Source: Agrobacterium larrymoorei (GTDB lineage: Bacteria > Pseudomonadota > Alphaproteobacteria > Rhizobiales > Rhizobiaceae). Taken from it: a DNA stretch of 64,000 nt. The notes beneath the pieces were generated by a model, which did not search any database, was not told the DNA's origin, and was given only the letters and a program-made list of their open reading frames with translations. The position numbers were made by a program, and so were the translations under genes. Numbering within the stretch: position 1 is the first letter of the stretch; each line of letters opens with the position of its first letter. Shown in pieces: positions 1 to 8,633 of this stretch. The stretch covers positions 1 through 64,000 of the forward strand of contig NZ_JAAMFB010000009.1 in the NCBI RefSeq assembly GCF_013322225.1, read 5' to 3'.

Positions 1-131
1 CGCCACTTGGCCACAGTCTTCTGATTGATCCCGTAGCGCTTTGACAGAGCCCTCAGGCTCTCTTGACTATTTTGTATTGCTCGACGGATTGCCTCCGTCG
101 TCGTGGCGCTGCCGTGCAGAATTTGTCCCAT
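1..131 (-). mobile_element. IS481-family transposase, N-terminal fragment cut by window edge
   Basis: Reading leftwards, an ATG follows a strong GGAGGG ribosome site by seven bases. It opens a frame beginning MGQILHGSATTTEAIRRAI and continuing through RYGINQKTVAKW, a start typical of IS481-type transposases widespread in rhizobia and other alphaproteobacteria. The visible 43 codons cover the first helix-turn-helix. The DDE catalytic core would lie beyond the left edge, so intactness cannot be judged. The outer end of the element probably lies between about 150 and 180, but I could not define an inverted repeat with only one end visible. Confidence 0.75.
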
Positions 132-180
132 AGTGCATCCCTCCAAGCTTGGGAAAATAATGCACCATCAAAGTCCGGGA

Positions 181-524
181 TCAAACACCTAGGCTACTGG
201 TGATGCGACCGTGGACCTCAAGTGATGCCGGCTGATGGCCAGGCGTCTTGCCAATCACGACCTTCTGGATGAACTGGCGCACGACGGTAACAGTCGCTGC
301 CTAGCCTGCTCGTCGCCATTGTTGCGGGAAAGCAAGATCAGCTTGCAGATGGTAATCTTGGTATTGGTCGGATTGAACCGCGCCTTGAGCTTGGCAGTCT
401 TCTCGAAGAAATCCTGGATCGACTCATCTGGAGCTGCAAGTTCCGCGGTAATCTGTTCGGACGAGGCTTCGAGTTCGTCTAGCCGGTCGTCAAGGATGGA
501 GAGTCCCGGGCGATGCTCTGCCTG
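181..524 (-). pseudogene. Serine recombinase C-terminal remnant, frameshifted
   Basis: The leftward strand carries two adjoining coding stretches in different frames. The first has the charged coiled segment RLDELEASSEQITAELAAPD seen in the C-terminal region of large serine recombinases. After a frame change near 290 the second reads VRQFIQKVVIGKTPG, then LEVHGRI, and stops at the left end, resembling the conserved tail (IEKVV...VHG) of such recombinases. The upstream end is a stop codon, and there is no catalytic domain. It is therefore a broken remnant of a site-specific recombinase, not a working gene. The family assignment rests on the look of the tail and is moderate; a decayed integrase of another kind is possible. 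Confidence 0.5.
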
Positions 525-778
525 CTAAACGATTGGCGACGATGCAACCATGATATGAAGAGCTCGAAGCCAACTACCTTTTCTTGATCGCACTGGTGTC
601 AGTGGTCACCGGGTTATTTGAATGGACCACCGCCAAAGGCGGCTTCGAATAAATTTCACCGATTTCGGTAGATCGAATTTGCTCAGGAGCTGGTAATTTC
701 TGCTGTTGGAGACCTTCCAAGTTCCATGTCAAAGTTCGGCAACTCTTCCGGTCAAGGTTTATTTGCCACGGTTCCTGT
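525..778. other. Gap between recombinase remnant and smoA
   Basis: About 250 bases with no convincing coding frame, tRNA or terminator. It includes the region just downstream of smoA. I saw no copy of the tRNA-Gln 3' end here. Confidence 0.5.
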
Positions 779-1303
779 TTAAGCGCTTACAGTGAACCGA
801 CCGAATGCACCCCTTGCGAAACATAGCGGCTCTCCCTCGCGGTGCGCGGCACGGAGCACGCGTCCGACAATGATCGAGTGATCGCCCGCGTCGTAGATCG
901 ACGACTGGACGCACTCGAACCGGCTGAGCGTGCCGGGGATGATCGGCGCGCCCTCGGGGTTCGATTGCCAATTTAGTTCCGCAAAGCCCAGGCCGCCTCG
1001 GGTGAAGCGGGAGCAGAGCGAATCCTGTTCCGCATCCAGAACATGAATGACGAAGTGTTTGGCGTTCGCGAACAGGTCGTGTCGCGACGAAGTCTTGGCG
1101 GGCGACCAAAGAATGAGCGGGGGATCCAGAGAGACGGAAGAAAAGCTGTTTACCGTCATTCCCGTCGGACCGTCTGGCGTATCAACGGTTACAACGGTCA
1201 CACCTGTGGGAAATGTACCAAGTGCATTGCGGAAGCTGCGGGCCGTGGTCGCGTCCGGAACGAAGCTGTGTTCTTCACGAAGATTGACATTTAGCTGGGT
1301 CAT
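779..1303 (-). CDS. smoA: SmoA, NAD(P)H:FMN reductase supplying FMNH2 to SmoC
   Basis: The 174-residue protein is a single flavin-reductase-like FMN-binding domain. FPTGVTVVTV lies at 31-40, the flavin-contacting MTVNSFSSVSLDPPLIL starts at 49, and the family's GDHSIIVGRV is at 140-149. Flavin reductases of this kind use NADH or NADPH to make free FMNH2 for a partner monooxygenase, here SmoC two genes upstream. Its ATG overlaps the smoB stop by one base (TGATG), so the two are translationally coupled. It is the last gene of the leftward smoC-smoB-smoA unit. The smo assignment comes from context; by sequence alone it would be a generic flavin reductase. Confidence 0.9.
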   Translation of the reverse strand: MTQLNVNLREEHSFVPDATTARSFRNALGTFPTGVTVVTVDTPDGPTGMTVNSFSSVSLDPPLILWSPAKTSSRHDLFANAKHFVIHVLDAEQDSLCSRFTRGGLGFAELNWQSNPEGAPIIPGTLSRFECVQSSIYDAGDHSIIVGRVLRAAHREGEPLCFARGAFGRFTVSA

Positions 1304-2193
1304 CAGGGCACCTCACTTCCAATTGCGAGTGAATAGAGCTCGAACCACGTCTGACGGTCCATCTCGACGCTTTCCGCTTGGGAGATGGAGGCGATGCGCG
1401 CCAAGTTGTTCGTACCAAGGACCGGCAGGATTTTGGCAGGATGGCGAAGCAGCCATGCAACGGCCACAGCGGCAGTGTCGACGTTTTGCTCTCGGGCAAC
1501 CCGGTCAAGCGCGTCAGAAAGCAGGCCGGTCTGGTTCATCAGCGATCCGCCGCCAAGAGGAGACCAAGCCATGATCGGCAAGTCGCGCTCCTGCAGATAC
1601 GCCAGATCTCCATTGGTGAAAGACGAGGTTTCCGCAAGGCTGATTTCGATCTGGTTCGTGACCAATTCTTCGGTCATGTTAGATTGCAGCAGTGAAAAAT
1701 CCCATGGGCGGAAATTCGACACGCCAACGCTTCTGACTTTGCCCGACGCGACCAGGTCATCCAGCGCGGCTCCGGTTTCTTCAGGGTCCAGCATCGGGTC
1801 CGGGCGATGGATCAGCAAGAGATCGATGCGATCCGTGTGCATGTCACGAAGAGAAGCTTCAACGGATTCTGTGATGTGCTTTGCCGACGTGTCGTAGTGC
1901 TTGACGCGTGCTGCCGAATGACGGCCAGCGGGTGCAACGATGCCGCACTTGGTGACGATTTCGATCTTGTCTCGTAGGGAAGGCGCTTCACGAAGCCCGC
2001 CGCCGAGGATCGCTTCCGCAGTATAGCCGCCATAGATGTCGGCCTGATCCATGGTGGTGATGCCTTGTGCAAGGCAAGCCTCGATCTTCGCCTGAACATG
2101 GCGCGGCGATGTGTCGGCATCGTCGCCGATACGCCACATGCCGTAGACGAGGCGGCTGAAGGACAGGCCGGATGTGATGTCGATGCGTTGCAT
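1303..2193 (-). CDS. smoB: SmoB, NADPH-dependent 6-oxo-glucose reductase (aldo-keto reductase)
   Basis: A 296-residue (alpha/beta)8 aldo-keto reductase. The catalytic tetrad is visible as D49 (MDQAD), Y54 (DIYGG), K82 (VTKCG) and H129 (LLIHRPD). In the sulfo-SMO pathway SmoB reduces 6-deoxy-6-oxo-glucose, the aldehyde left after desulfonation, to glucose with NADPH, feeding normal sugar catabolism. The start ATG shares a base with the smoC stop (TAATG) and the stop shares one with smoA, so the three genes are one tightly coupled unit. Alone the sequence says only aldo-keto reductase; its place between a sulfonate monooxygenase and a flavin reductase gives the specific call. Confidence 0.92.
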   Translation of the reverse strand: MQRIDITSGLSFSRLVYGMWRIGDDADTSPRHVQAKIEACLAQGITTMDQADIYGGYTAEAILGGGLREAPSLRDKIEIVTKCGIVAPAGRHSAARVKHYDTSAKHITESVEASLRDMHTDRIDLLLIHRPDPMLDPEETGAALDDLVASGKVRSVGVSNFRPWDFSLLQSNMTEELVTNQIEISLAETSSFTNGDLAYLQERDLPIMAWSPLGGGSLMNQTGLLSDALDRVAREQNVDTAAVAVAWLLRHPAKILPVLGTNNLARIASISQAESVEMDRQTWFELYSLAIGSEVP

Positions 2194-3350
2194 TAGTGGC
2201 GCTCTCCATTGCCCAGCGGAGTTGCCGGGGTTTCAGCAGGAACTCTACCGCGCACATGCGGCAGAGAGCAGGTTTTCATTTGTGGTAGAACTTTGCGTCC
2301 GAAATGCTCGGCCTCGTCGAGGTGCGGATAGCCGGACAGGATGAAGGCACGAATACCCATCTTCTGGTATTCTTCCAGCTTGGAAAGCACCTTATCGGTC
2401 GAACCGACAAGCGCTGCACCGCAGCCAGACCTTGCACGGCCAACGCCGGTCCACATGTTGGGTTCGACATAACCGAACTGATCGGCCTGTTCGCGTGCTT
2501 TGGCCTGATGCGAAACGCCGAGCGAAATGCTGTCATGGGCCCGCGAACGAATCTGGCGGCCATATTCGTCATCGAGTTTCGAAACCAGATGCTCGGCATA
2601 TTCTTGCGCTTCCGCCTCAGTATCCCGAACGATCATATGGACGCGAAGACCATAGTCGAGAGTGCGTCCGTGCGCTTCTGCGCGGGCATGGACGGCACGC
2701 ATGCGTTCCGCAAGCTGCTCTTTTACCTCGGGCCACATCAGGTAGACGTCGCATTGCGCGCCACACAGTTCCAAAGCGTCTGGGGAATAGCCTCCGAAAT
2801 AGAGCAGCGGGCCGCCGTTCTGCTGATAGGGTCTCGCAGGTTCTGTGGAAACGTTCTTGAACTGATAGATTTCACCGTCATGGTCGATCGTATCCTGCGT
2901 CCATGCCTTACGCAGTATCTCCACCACTTCCTGACTACGCCTGTAACGATAGGCGCTATCGGCAACCTCGCCGGGGAAATCCGAGCTGATGACATTGAGC
3001 GTCAGGCGGCCCTTCAGCATGTGATCGAGCGTCGCAACCGTGCGCGCAAGCATGATGGGCTGCATCTCGCCGCAGCGGATTGCAGCCAGAAAATTGATGT
3101 CTTGTGTAATGGGAGCACAACCTGCAACGAAGCTGAGCGTATCCTGTCCGACCTGGTAAGAAGAAGGGCAGAGAATATTACGGAAACCGAGTTCCTCAGC
3201 TTTTCTGACGATCGACGAGCAGTGATCCCAGCTGGAACGCAGGCTACCGTCCGGCACGCCGAGAAAGGCGTAATCATCGGAACAAAGCGCTGAAAACCAG
3301 GACACCTCGGCAGCATCGAGATCGGCAGAGGTTACGGGTACGACAGTCAT
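2193..3350 (-). CDS. smoC: SmoC, FMNH2-dependent sulfoquinovose monooxygenase
   Basis: The 385-residue protein belongs to the bacterial-luciferase / alkanesulfonate monooxygenase (SsuD) family. It shows the barrel segments TLDHMLKGRLTLNVISS, the WTQDTIDHDGEIYQFKNV stretch near residue 160, and PYLYFGGYSPDA-type flavin contacts. In the sulfo-SMO pathway it oxygenates sulfoquinovose at C6, releasing sulfite and 6-oxo-glucose, using FMNH2 from SmoA and O2. It is the first gene of the leftward unit and has a GGGAGG ribosome site just before the ATG. Its promoter carries the same element found upstream of smoE. Without context it could be an ordinary alkanesulfonate or methanesulfonate monooxygenase. 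Confidence 0.92.
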   Translation of the reverse strand: MTVVPVTSADLDAAEVSWFSALCSDDYAFLGVPDGSLRSSWDHCSSIVRKAEELGFRNILCPSSYQVGQDTLSFVAGCAPITQDINFLAAIRCGEMQPIMLARTVATLDHMLKGRLTLNVISSDFPGEVADSAYRYRRSQEVVEILRKAWTQDTIDHDGEIYQFKNVSTEPARPYQQNGGPLLYFGGYSPDALELCGAQCDVYLMWPEVKEQLAERMRAVHARAEAHGRTLDYGLRVHMIVRDTEAEAQEYAEHLVSKLDDEYGRQIRSRAHDSISLGVSHQAKAREQADQFGYVEPNMWTGVGRARSGCGAALVGSTDKVLSKLEEYQKMGIRAFILSGYPHLDEAEHFGRKVLPQMKTCSLPHVRGRVPAETPATPLGNGERH

Positions 3351-3381
3351 AAAATTTCCTCCCTAACGTCCAGTTGCTATT

Positions 3382-3425
3382 TGAATATCATCCGACTTGA
3401 TGTAAATCAATAATGTATCAATTTT
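3382..3425 (-). promoter_or_regulatory. smoCBA promoter with putative SmoD operator
   Basis: On the leftward strand a 22-bp element (3404-3425) contains two TTGAT half-sites spaced 11 bp apart, TTGATACATTATTGATT. The second half-site doubles as a -35 box (TTGATT, 3405-3410), followed after 17 bases by TATTCA (3382-3387) as the -10. The element recurs with one mismatch upstream of smoE in the same orientation relative to its gene. A regulator bound here would cover the -35. SmoD is the natural candidate, but binding is inferred. Confidence 0.6.
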
Positions 3426-3453
3426 TTATGCCGTGGGAGATGAGGCGTTGAAA

Positions 3454-4158
3454 ATGAAGAGTACGAGGGGAAGTTTGCCGGTGTATCTCCAGATCGCGGA
3501 GACACTTGTGCGGGATATAGCCGCAGGTTCGCTGATAGACGGAGAGAAACTTCCGCCTGAGCGCGACATGGCCAAGGATCTGGGAATTGCGGTCGGTACG
3601 CTCAGAAAGACGCTCGCAGAACTCGAAAGACGCGGATTGCTGGAGCGTATACAGGGTTCCGGCAATTACATCCGCGCGATTAACGATCCGCAGAGTGTCT
3701 ACGCCATGTTCCGGCTGGAGCTGATTGAGGGCGGCGGTTTGCCAACCGCGGAAATTTTGAGTGTCAGTCGAGAGGCAAAGGACAAGAGCCTGCCGATGTT
3801 TGGAACGTCTTCAGAGGGGCATCGCATCCGTCGTCTGCGCAGGATCGGCGGCAAGATCGCAGCAATCGAGGAAATTTGGCTTGATGGTTCCTACGTCGAT
3901 TCGATGGCGGTCGAGGATTTGTCCGAATCCCTCTACCTTTATTATCGTACGCGATTGAACCTCTGGATCGCGAAGGCCGAAGATTACATCGATCTTGGGC
4001 GCGTCCCTGGCTGGGCGCCTTCGGTTTTCCGGCCAGCGCAGGGTGACCTTACCCCCCATGTTTTGCGCATCAGTCATTCGCACGAGGGCGAGAAGGCCGA
4101 GGTGTCGCACACGTGGTACGACCATACCGTTGCTCGATATGTCAGCCGATTGCGCTGA
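3454..4158 (+). CDS. smoD: SmoD, GntR-family (HutC type) transcriptional regulator
   Basis: A winged helix-turn-helix fills roughly the first 70 residues (PVYLQIAETLVRDIAAGSLI, then GEKLPPERDMAKDLGIAVGT), followed by a UTRA-type effector domain in the C-terminal two thirds. UTRA regulators usually bind a sugar or related metabolite and release DNA, so SmoD is probably the repressor that senses sulfoquinovose or a pathway intermediate. It is transcribed divergently from smoC and lies upstream of smoE. I start at the ATG preceded by GGAGATGAGG; a GTG seven codons earlier (3433) is the alternative. The protein is 234 residues from this start, normal for the family. Confidence 0.88.
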   Translation: MKSTRGSLPVYLQIAETLVRDIAAGSLIDGEKLPPERDMAKDLGIAVGTLRKTLAELERRGLLERIQGSGNYIRAINDPQSVYAMFRLELIEGGGLPTAEILSVSREAKDKSLPMFGTSSEGHRIRRLRRIGGKIAAIEEIWLDGSYVDSMAVEDLSESLYLYYRTRLNLWIAKAEDYIDLGRVPGWAPSVFRPAQGDLTPHVLRISHSHEGEKAEVSHTWYDHTVARYVSRLR

Positions 4159-4257
4159 AAAGGCAACGGAAAGACCGATACGTCTAATGTCTGCTGTAAC
4201 CGTGGAAATTATCTCGTGATATCAACCAAAAATCAGATGAAAAAACGCGAAATGAAT

Positions 4258-4300
4258 AAAATTGATACACTATTGATTTCTTATTTTTCGTAAGTATGAT
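4258..4300 (+). promoter_or_regulatory. smoEFGHI promoter with putative SmoD operator
   Basis: The 22-bp element at 4258-4279 is 21/22 identical to the inverted copy before smoC. Its second half-site TTGATT (4273-4278) is a -35 box, followed after 16 bases by a good -10, TATGAT (4295-4300). The TTGAT half-sites are again 11 bp apart, one helical turn, so a protein could contact both from one face. The matched position in both promoters argues for co-regulation of import and degradation. Confidence 0.6.
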
Positions 4301-4346
4301 TTTTGTCAATTAGCTCGCCGGCAAAGGCGAGGCCTGGGAGGGATAG

Positions 4347-5423
4347 ATGGCTTCCATAAGCCTGCGTAATTTGGAAAAGACCTACGGTGCCCTTCGCATC
4401 GTCAAGGGGATCGATCTCGAAATCGCCGATGGCGAATTCGTGGTGTTCGTCGGTCCGTCCGGTTGTGGCAAGTCCACGACGCTTCGCATGGTAGCCGGAC
4501 TGGAAACGATCAGCGGCGGCGAAATTCGCATCGGCGATACGAAAGTAAACGATCTTCCACCACGTGGGCGAGATATCGCCATGGTGTTTCAGGATTACGC
4601 GCTTTATCCGCACAAAACTGTACGTGAGAATATGGGCTTCAGCCTTAAGGTTCGCGGCGTTCCGCAGGCCGAAGCAAATAACCGTATCAACGATGCGGCG
4701 GAAATGCTGGGCATTGGCCACCTTCTCGATCGCCGCCCCGGCCAGCTCTCCGGCGGACAGCGCCAGCGCGTGGCCATGGGTCGCGCCATCGTGCGCCGAC
4801 CACAGGTGTTCCTGTTCGATGAGCCCCTGTCCAACCTTGACGCCAAGCTGCGCGGGCAGGTTCGCACAGAGATCAAGCGCCTTCACCAGCAGATCGGAAC
4901 GACCATCATCTACGTCACGCACGATCAGGTCGAGGCCATGACGCTGGCTGACCGCATCGTCATCCTGAAAGGCGGAGAGATCGAGCAGGTCGGCACACCA
5001 GACGAGGTTTACAACCGTCCACAGAGCGTTTTTGTCGGGGGCTTCGTCGGATCGCCTGCAATGAATTTTGCCAAAGGCAAGGTGTCGGGTGGTCAGTTGC
5101 GGTTGGGCAATGGTGATGCGCTCTCTTCACCAAGCCTGCGTCTTGGTGAAGCAGCGGCGAACGAGGGACGCGATATACTCATCGGTATACGCCCGGAACA
5201 CTTCGGGCCCGCACAGGATGATGCGGCTGTCATTTCCGCTCAGGTGCAGGTTGTCGAACCGCTCGGGTCTGACACGTTGGTGCATTTCAACATCGGCAGC
5301 GATACGCTGACCGCCCGCATGGCGCCGGATGCGCGCCCGGTTGTGGGCGAAACGATCCGGATCGGTGTCGATCCGTCTAGAATTCATCTGTTCGATGCGC
5401 AGACAGAGCGTGTCATTAACTGA
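4347..5423 (+). CDS. smoE: SmoE, ATP-binding subunit of the sulfoquinovosyl glycerol ABC importer
   Basis: A 358-residue MalK/UgpC-type ATPase. Walker A GPSGCGKST is at 36-44, the ABC signature LSGGQ at 134-138, Walker B VFLFDEP at 154-160, followed by a D-loop SNLDAKLR and a switch histidine in YVTHDQVEA. The C-terminal 120 residues form the TOBE-type regulatory domain of the CUT1 family. It would energise the SmoGH membrane channel that takes sulfoquinovosyl glycerol from SmoF. It is the first gene of the rightward unit with a GGGAGGG ribosome site, unusual for CUT1 operons where the binding protein often comes first. Confidence 0.92.
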   Translation: MASISLRNLEKTYGALRIVKGIDLEIADGEFVVFVGPSGCGKSTTLRMVAGLETISGGEIRIGDTKVNDLPPRGRDIAMVFQDYALYPHKTVRENMGFSLKVRGVPQAEANNRINDAAEMLGIGHLLDRRPGQLSGGQRQRVAMGRAIVRRPQVFLFDEPLSNLDAKLRGQVRTEIKRLHQQIGTTIIYVTHDQVEAMTLADRIVILKGGEIEQVGTPDEVYNRPQSVFVGGFVGSPAMNFAKGKVSGGQLRLGNGDALSSPSLRLGEAAANEGRDILIGIRPEHFGPAQDDAAVISAQVQVVEPLGSDTLVHFNIGSDTLTARMAPDARPVVGETIRIGVDPSRIHLFDAQTERVIN

Positions 5424-6704
<1,281 letters not shown>

Positions 6705-6716
6705 ACGTCGACCTTA

Positions 6717-6747
6717 AGGAAATGCCGATGTGTCATCGGCATTTCCT
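6717..6747 (+). terminator. Intercistronic hairpin between smoF and smoG
   Basis: Perfect 14-bp inverted repeat, AGGAAATGCCGATG and CATCGGCATTTCCT, with a 3-base loop, starting 13 bases after the smoF stop. There is no run of T after it, so it is better read as a transcript-stabilising or partial-attenuation structure, as known downstream of binding-protein genes such as malE, allowing SmoF to be made in excess over the permeases. Confidence 0.75.
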
Positions 6748-6781
6748 GCCTGTCAATTCAGACTCATTGGGAGATGCGACG

Positions 6782-7714
6782 GTGACAACCTCGTCTCTGC
6801 ACGTCACGCACGGCGTGGACAAGCCCGCGCCGCGCTGGTCGAACTGGCTCGATCTGGGCGACCGCGCGCTGGCTGTTCTGCTGCTTGCGCCGGCCGGCAT
6901 TCTGCTTGCGCTGATCATCGTCTATCCCGTGATGAAGCTGGGTTATACCAGCCTGTTCAACCTGTCGCTCACATCCGGTCTTCCCGCGGAATTCGTCGGG
7001 CTCGATAACTACCGGCTGATGCTGGAAGATCCGGTCTTCTGGGAGACAACGTGGAATACGGTGCTGATCACGCTGATCACGGTGCCGGGCGCATTGTTCG
7101 TAGGGCTTGGCCTCGCACTTCTGGCCAATCTTCCCTTCGGTGTTCAGTGGCCGGTACGCCTGTCGCTTCTTATTCCGTGGGCGCTGCCTCTTTCCTTTGC
7201 GGGCCTGATTTTCGCATGGTTTTTCCACTCGGAATATGGCGTCGTGAACGACGTGCTCAATCGCTTCGGCTTTGAGGGCATCATCTGGTTCAACTCCCCC
7301 GGTTGGGCCTTTGCCGCGATCTGCCTGACCATTATCTGGAAAACATCGTCCTTCATGGCGCTGATCATTCTCGCCGGTCTCCAGACCATACCGCGCTCGC
7401 TTTACGAGGCGGCGGATGTAGACGGTGCTGGGCGCCTGCGCCAGTTTTTCGAAATCACGCTGCCGCTTCTGAAACCAGCCATCGTCGTAGCCCTCATCTT
7501 TCGCACGATTACGGCGCTCCAGACATTCGACATTCCCTATATGATGACGGGCGGTGGTCCGGGCACGTCCACGGCGACGCTTGCCATGTATATCCACCAG
7601 AATACCGTCTCGTTTCTCGATCTCGGATATGGCTCGGCGCTTGCAGTGGTCATGTTTGCGCTTTCCATGATCGTGACTTTCATCTACCTGCGCGCCATCC
7701 GAACGAAGGAATAA
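6782..7714 (+). CDS. smoG: SmoG, ABC importer permease
   Basis: A 310-residue inner-membrane protein of the CUT1 (MalF/UgpA) type with six predicted membrane segments, beginning with [19 protein letters not shown]. The cytoplasmic EAA loop that docks on the ATPase reads [15 protein letters not shown] followed by EITLPLL. I start at GTG because GGGAG lies eight bases before it; an ATG twenty codons upstream (6722) falls inside the hairpin after smoF and has no ribosome site. The partner is SmoH, three bases downstream. Confidence 0.88.
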   Translation: MTTSSLHVTHGVDKPAPRWSNWLDLGDRALAVLLLAPAGILLALIIVYPVMKLGYTSLFNLSLTSGLPAEFVGLDNYRLMLEDPVFWETTWNTVLITLITVPGALFVGLGLALLANLPFGVQWPVRLSLLIPWALPLSFAGLIFAWFFHSEYGVVNDVLNRFGFEGIIWFNSPGWAFAAICLTIIWKTSSFMALIILAGLQTIPRSLYEAADVDGAGRLRQFFEITLPLLKPAIVVALIFRTITALQTFDIPYMMTGGGPGTSTATLAMYIHQNTVSFLDLGYGSALAVVMFALSMIVTFIYLRAIRTKE

Positions 7715-7717
7715 GCC

Positions 7718-8572
7718 ATGAGCACCGTTTCCTCTTCCGGCCTTTCCTCCATACTTTCCGGCAAGCCCTTGCGCTTTTTCGCGGGTGCCGCGCTCGTCAT
7801 CAACGGCATGTTTCCGGCGCTGTGGATTCTCTTCACATCCCTCAAAACCGAGGCCGAACTGACGGCAAAGCCGATTACATGGTTTCCGCACGCTCCGACG
7901 CTTGCAAACTACATGCAGGCTTTTTCGGATCAGCCGCTGCACATTTTCCTCTTTAACAGCTTCATGGTCGCACTGCTGTCCACCGCACTGACACTGCTTG
8001 TTTCGGTCCTGGCAGCCTATGCGCTGGCCCGTCTCAATCTGCGATATCGCAATCTCATCCTGTCCGTCATCATCGCGGTATCGACCTTTCCACTCGTCAC
8101 CCTGCTCGTGCCGCTGTTTGAAACCATGCGGACGCTTAACCTGCTCAACACATGGGTAGCACTTGTTCTGCCCTATACCGTCCTGTCGCTGCCGGTCTGC
8201 ACGTTGATGCTCGTCTCCTTCTTCGAAGGCATCCCACGTGATCTGGAAAATGCGGCGATGATCGATGGTTGCACGCGCATCGGCGCTCTGTTCAAGATCG
8301 TCGTGCCGCTTTGCGCGCCCGGCGTATTCACCGCAGGCATTCTCGCCTTCGTCAACGCCTGGGACGAATTCCTTCTGGCGCTGTCCTTCAACTCCAATCC
8401 CGCGCTTCGCACCTTGCCGGTTGGCATTCAGCTTTATCAAGGTGAATTCGCCTTCCCCTGGCCAGTCATTTCGGCAGCGCTTGTGGTCGGCATCGTGCCG
8501 GTTGCGATCCTGATCGTAATCTTCCAGGAACGCGTCGTTTCCGGCCTCACCGCAGGCGGTATCAAGGGCTGA
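7718..8572 (+). CDS. smoH: SmoH, ABC importer permease
   Basis: A 284-residue MalG/UgpE-type permease with six membrane segments. Its EAA loop reads ENAAMIDGCTRIGALF then KIVVPLCAPG. Together with SmoG it forms the membrane channel for sulfoquinovosyl glycerol in the SmoEFGH importer. The ATG sits three bases after the smoG stop, implying coupled translation and equal amounts of both permeases. The family call is secure; substrate comes from the cluster context. Confidence 0.9.
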   Translation: MSTVSSSGLSSILSGKPLRFFAGAALVINGMFPALWILFTSLKTEAELTAKPITWFPHAPTLANYMQAFSDQPLHIFLFNSFMVALLSTALTLLVSVLAAYALARLNLRYRNLILSVIIAVSTFPLVTLLVPLFETMRTLNLLNTWVALVLPYTVLSLPVCTLMLVSFFEGIPRDLENAAMIDGCTRIGALFKIVVPLCAPGVFTAGILAFVNAWDEFLLALSFNSNPALRTLPVGIQLYQGEFAFPWPVISAALVVGIVPVAILIVIFQERVVSGLTAGGIKG

Positions 8573-8633
8573 CCTTCTTAGCTCAGCCAACGCCCATTGA
8601 ACGCGAACTGCCCCGCGAATGAAAGTTTGTACT

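Noticed and set aside
525-780. att-type direct repeat of the tRNA-Gln 3' end at the left of the smo cluster
   Set aside because: No copy of the tRNA 3' end sequence was found here; if an att repeat exists it must lie beyond the left edge.
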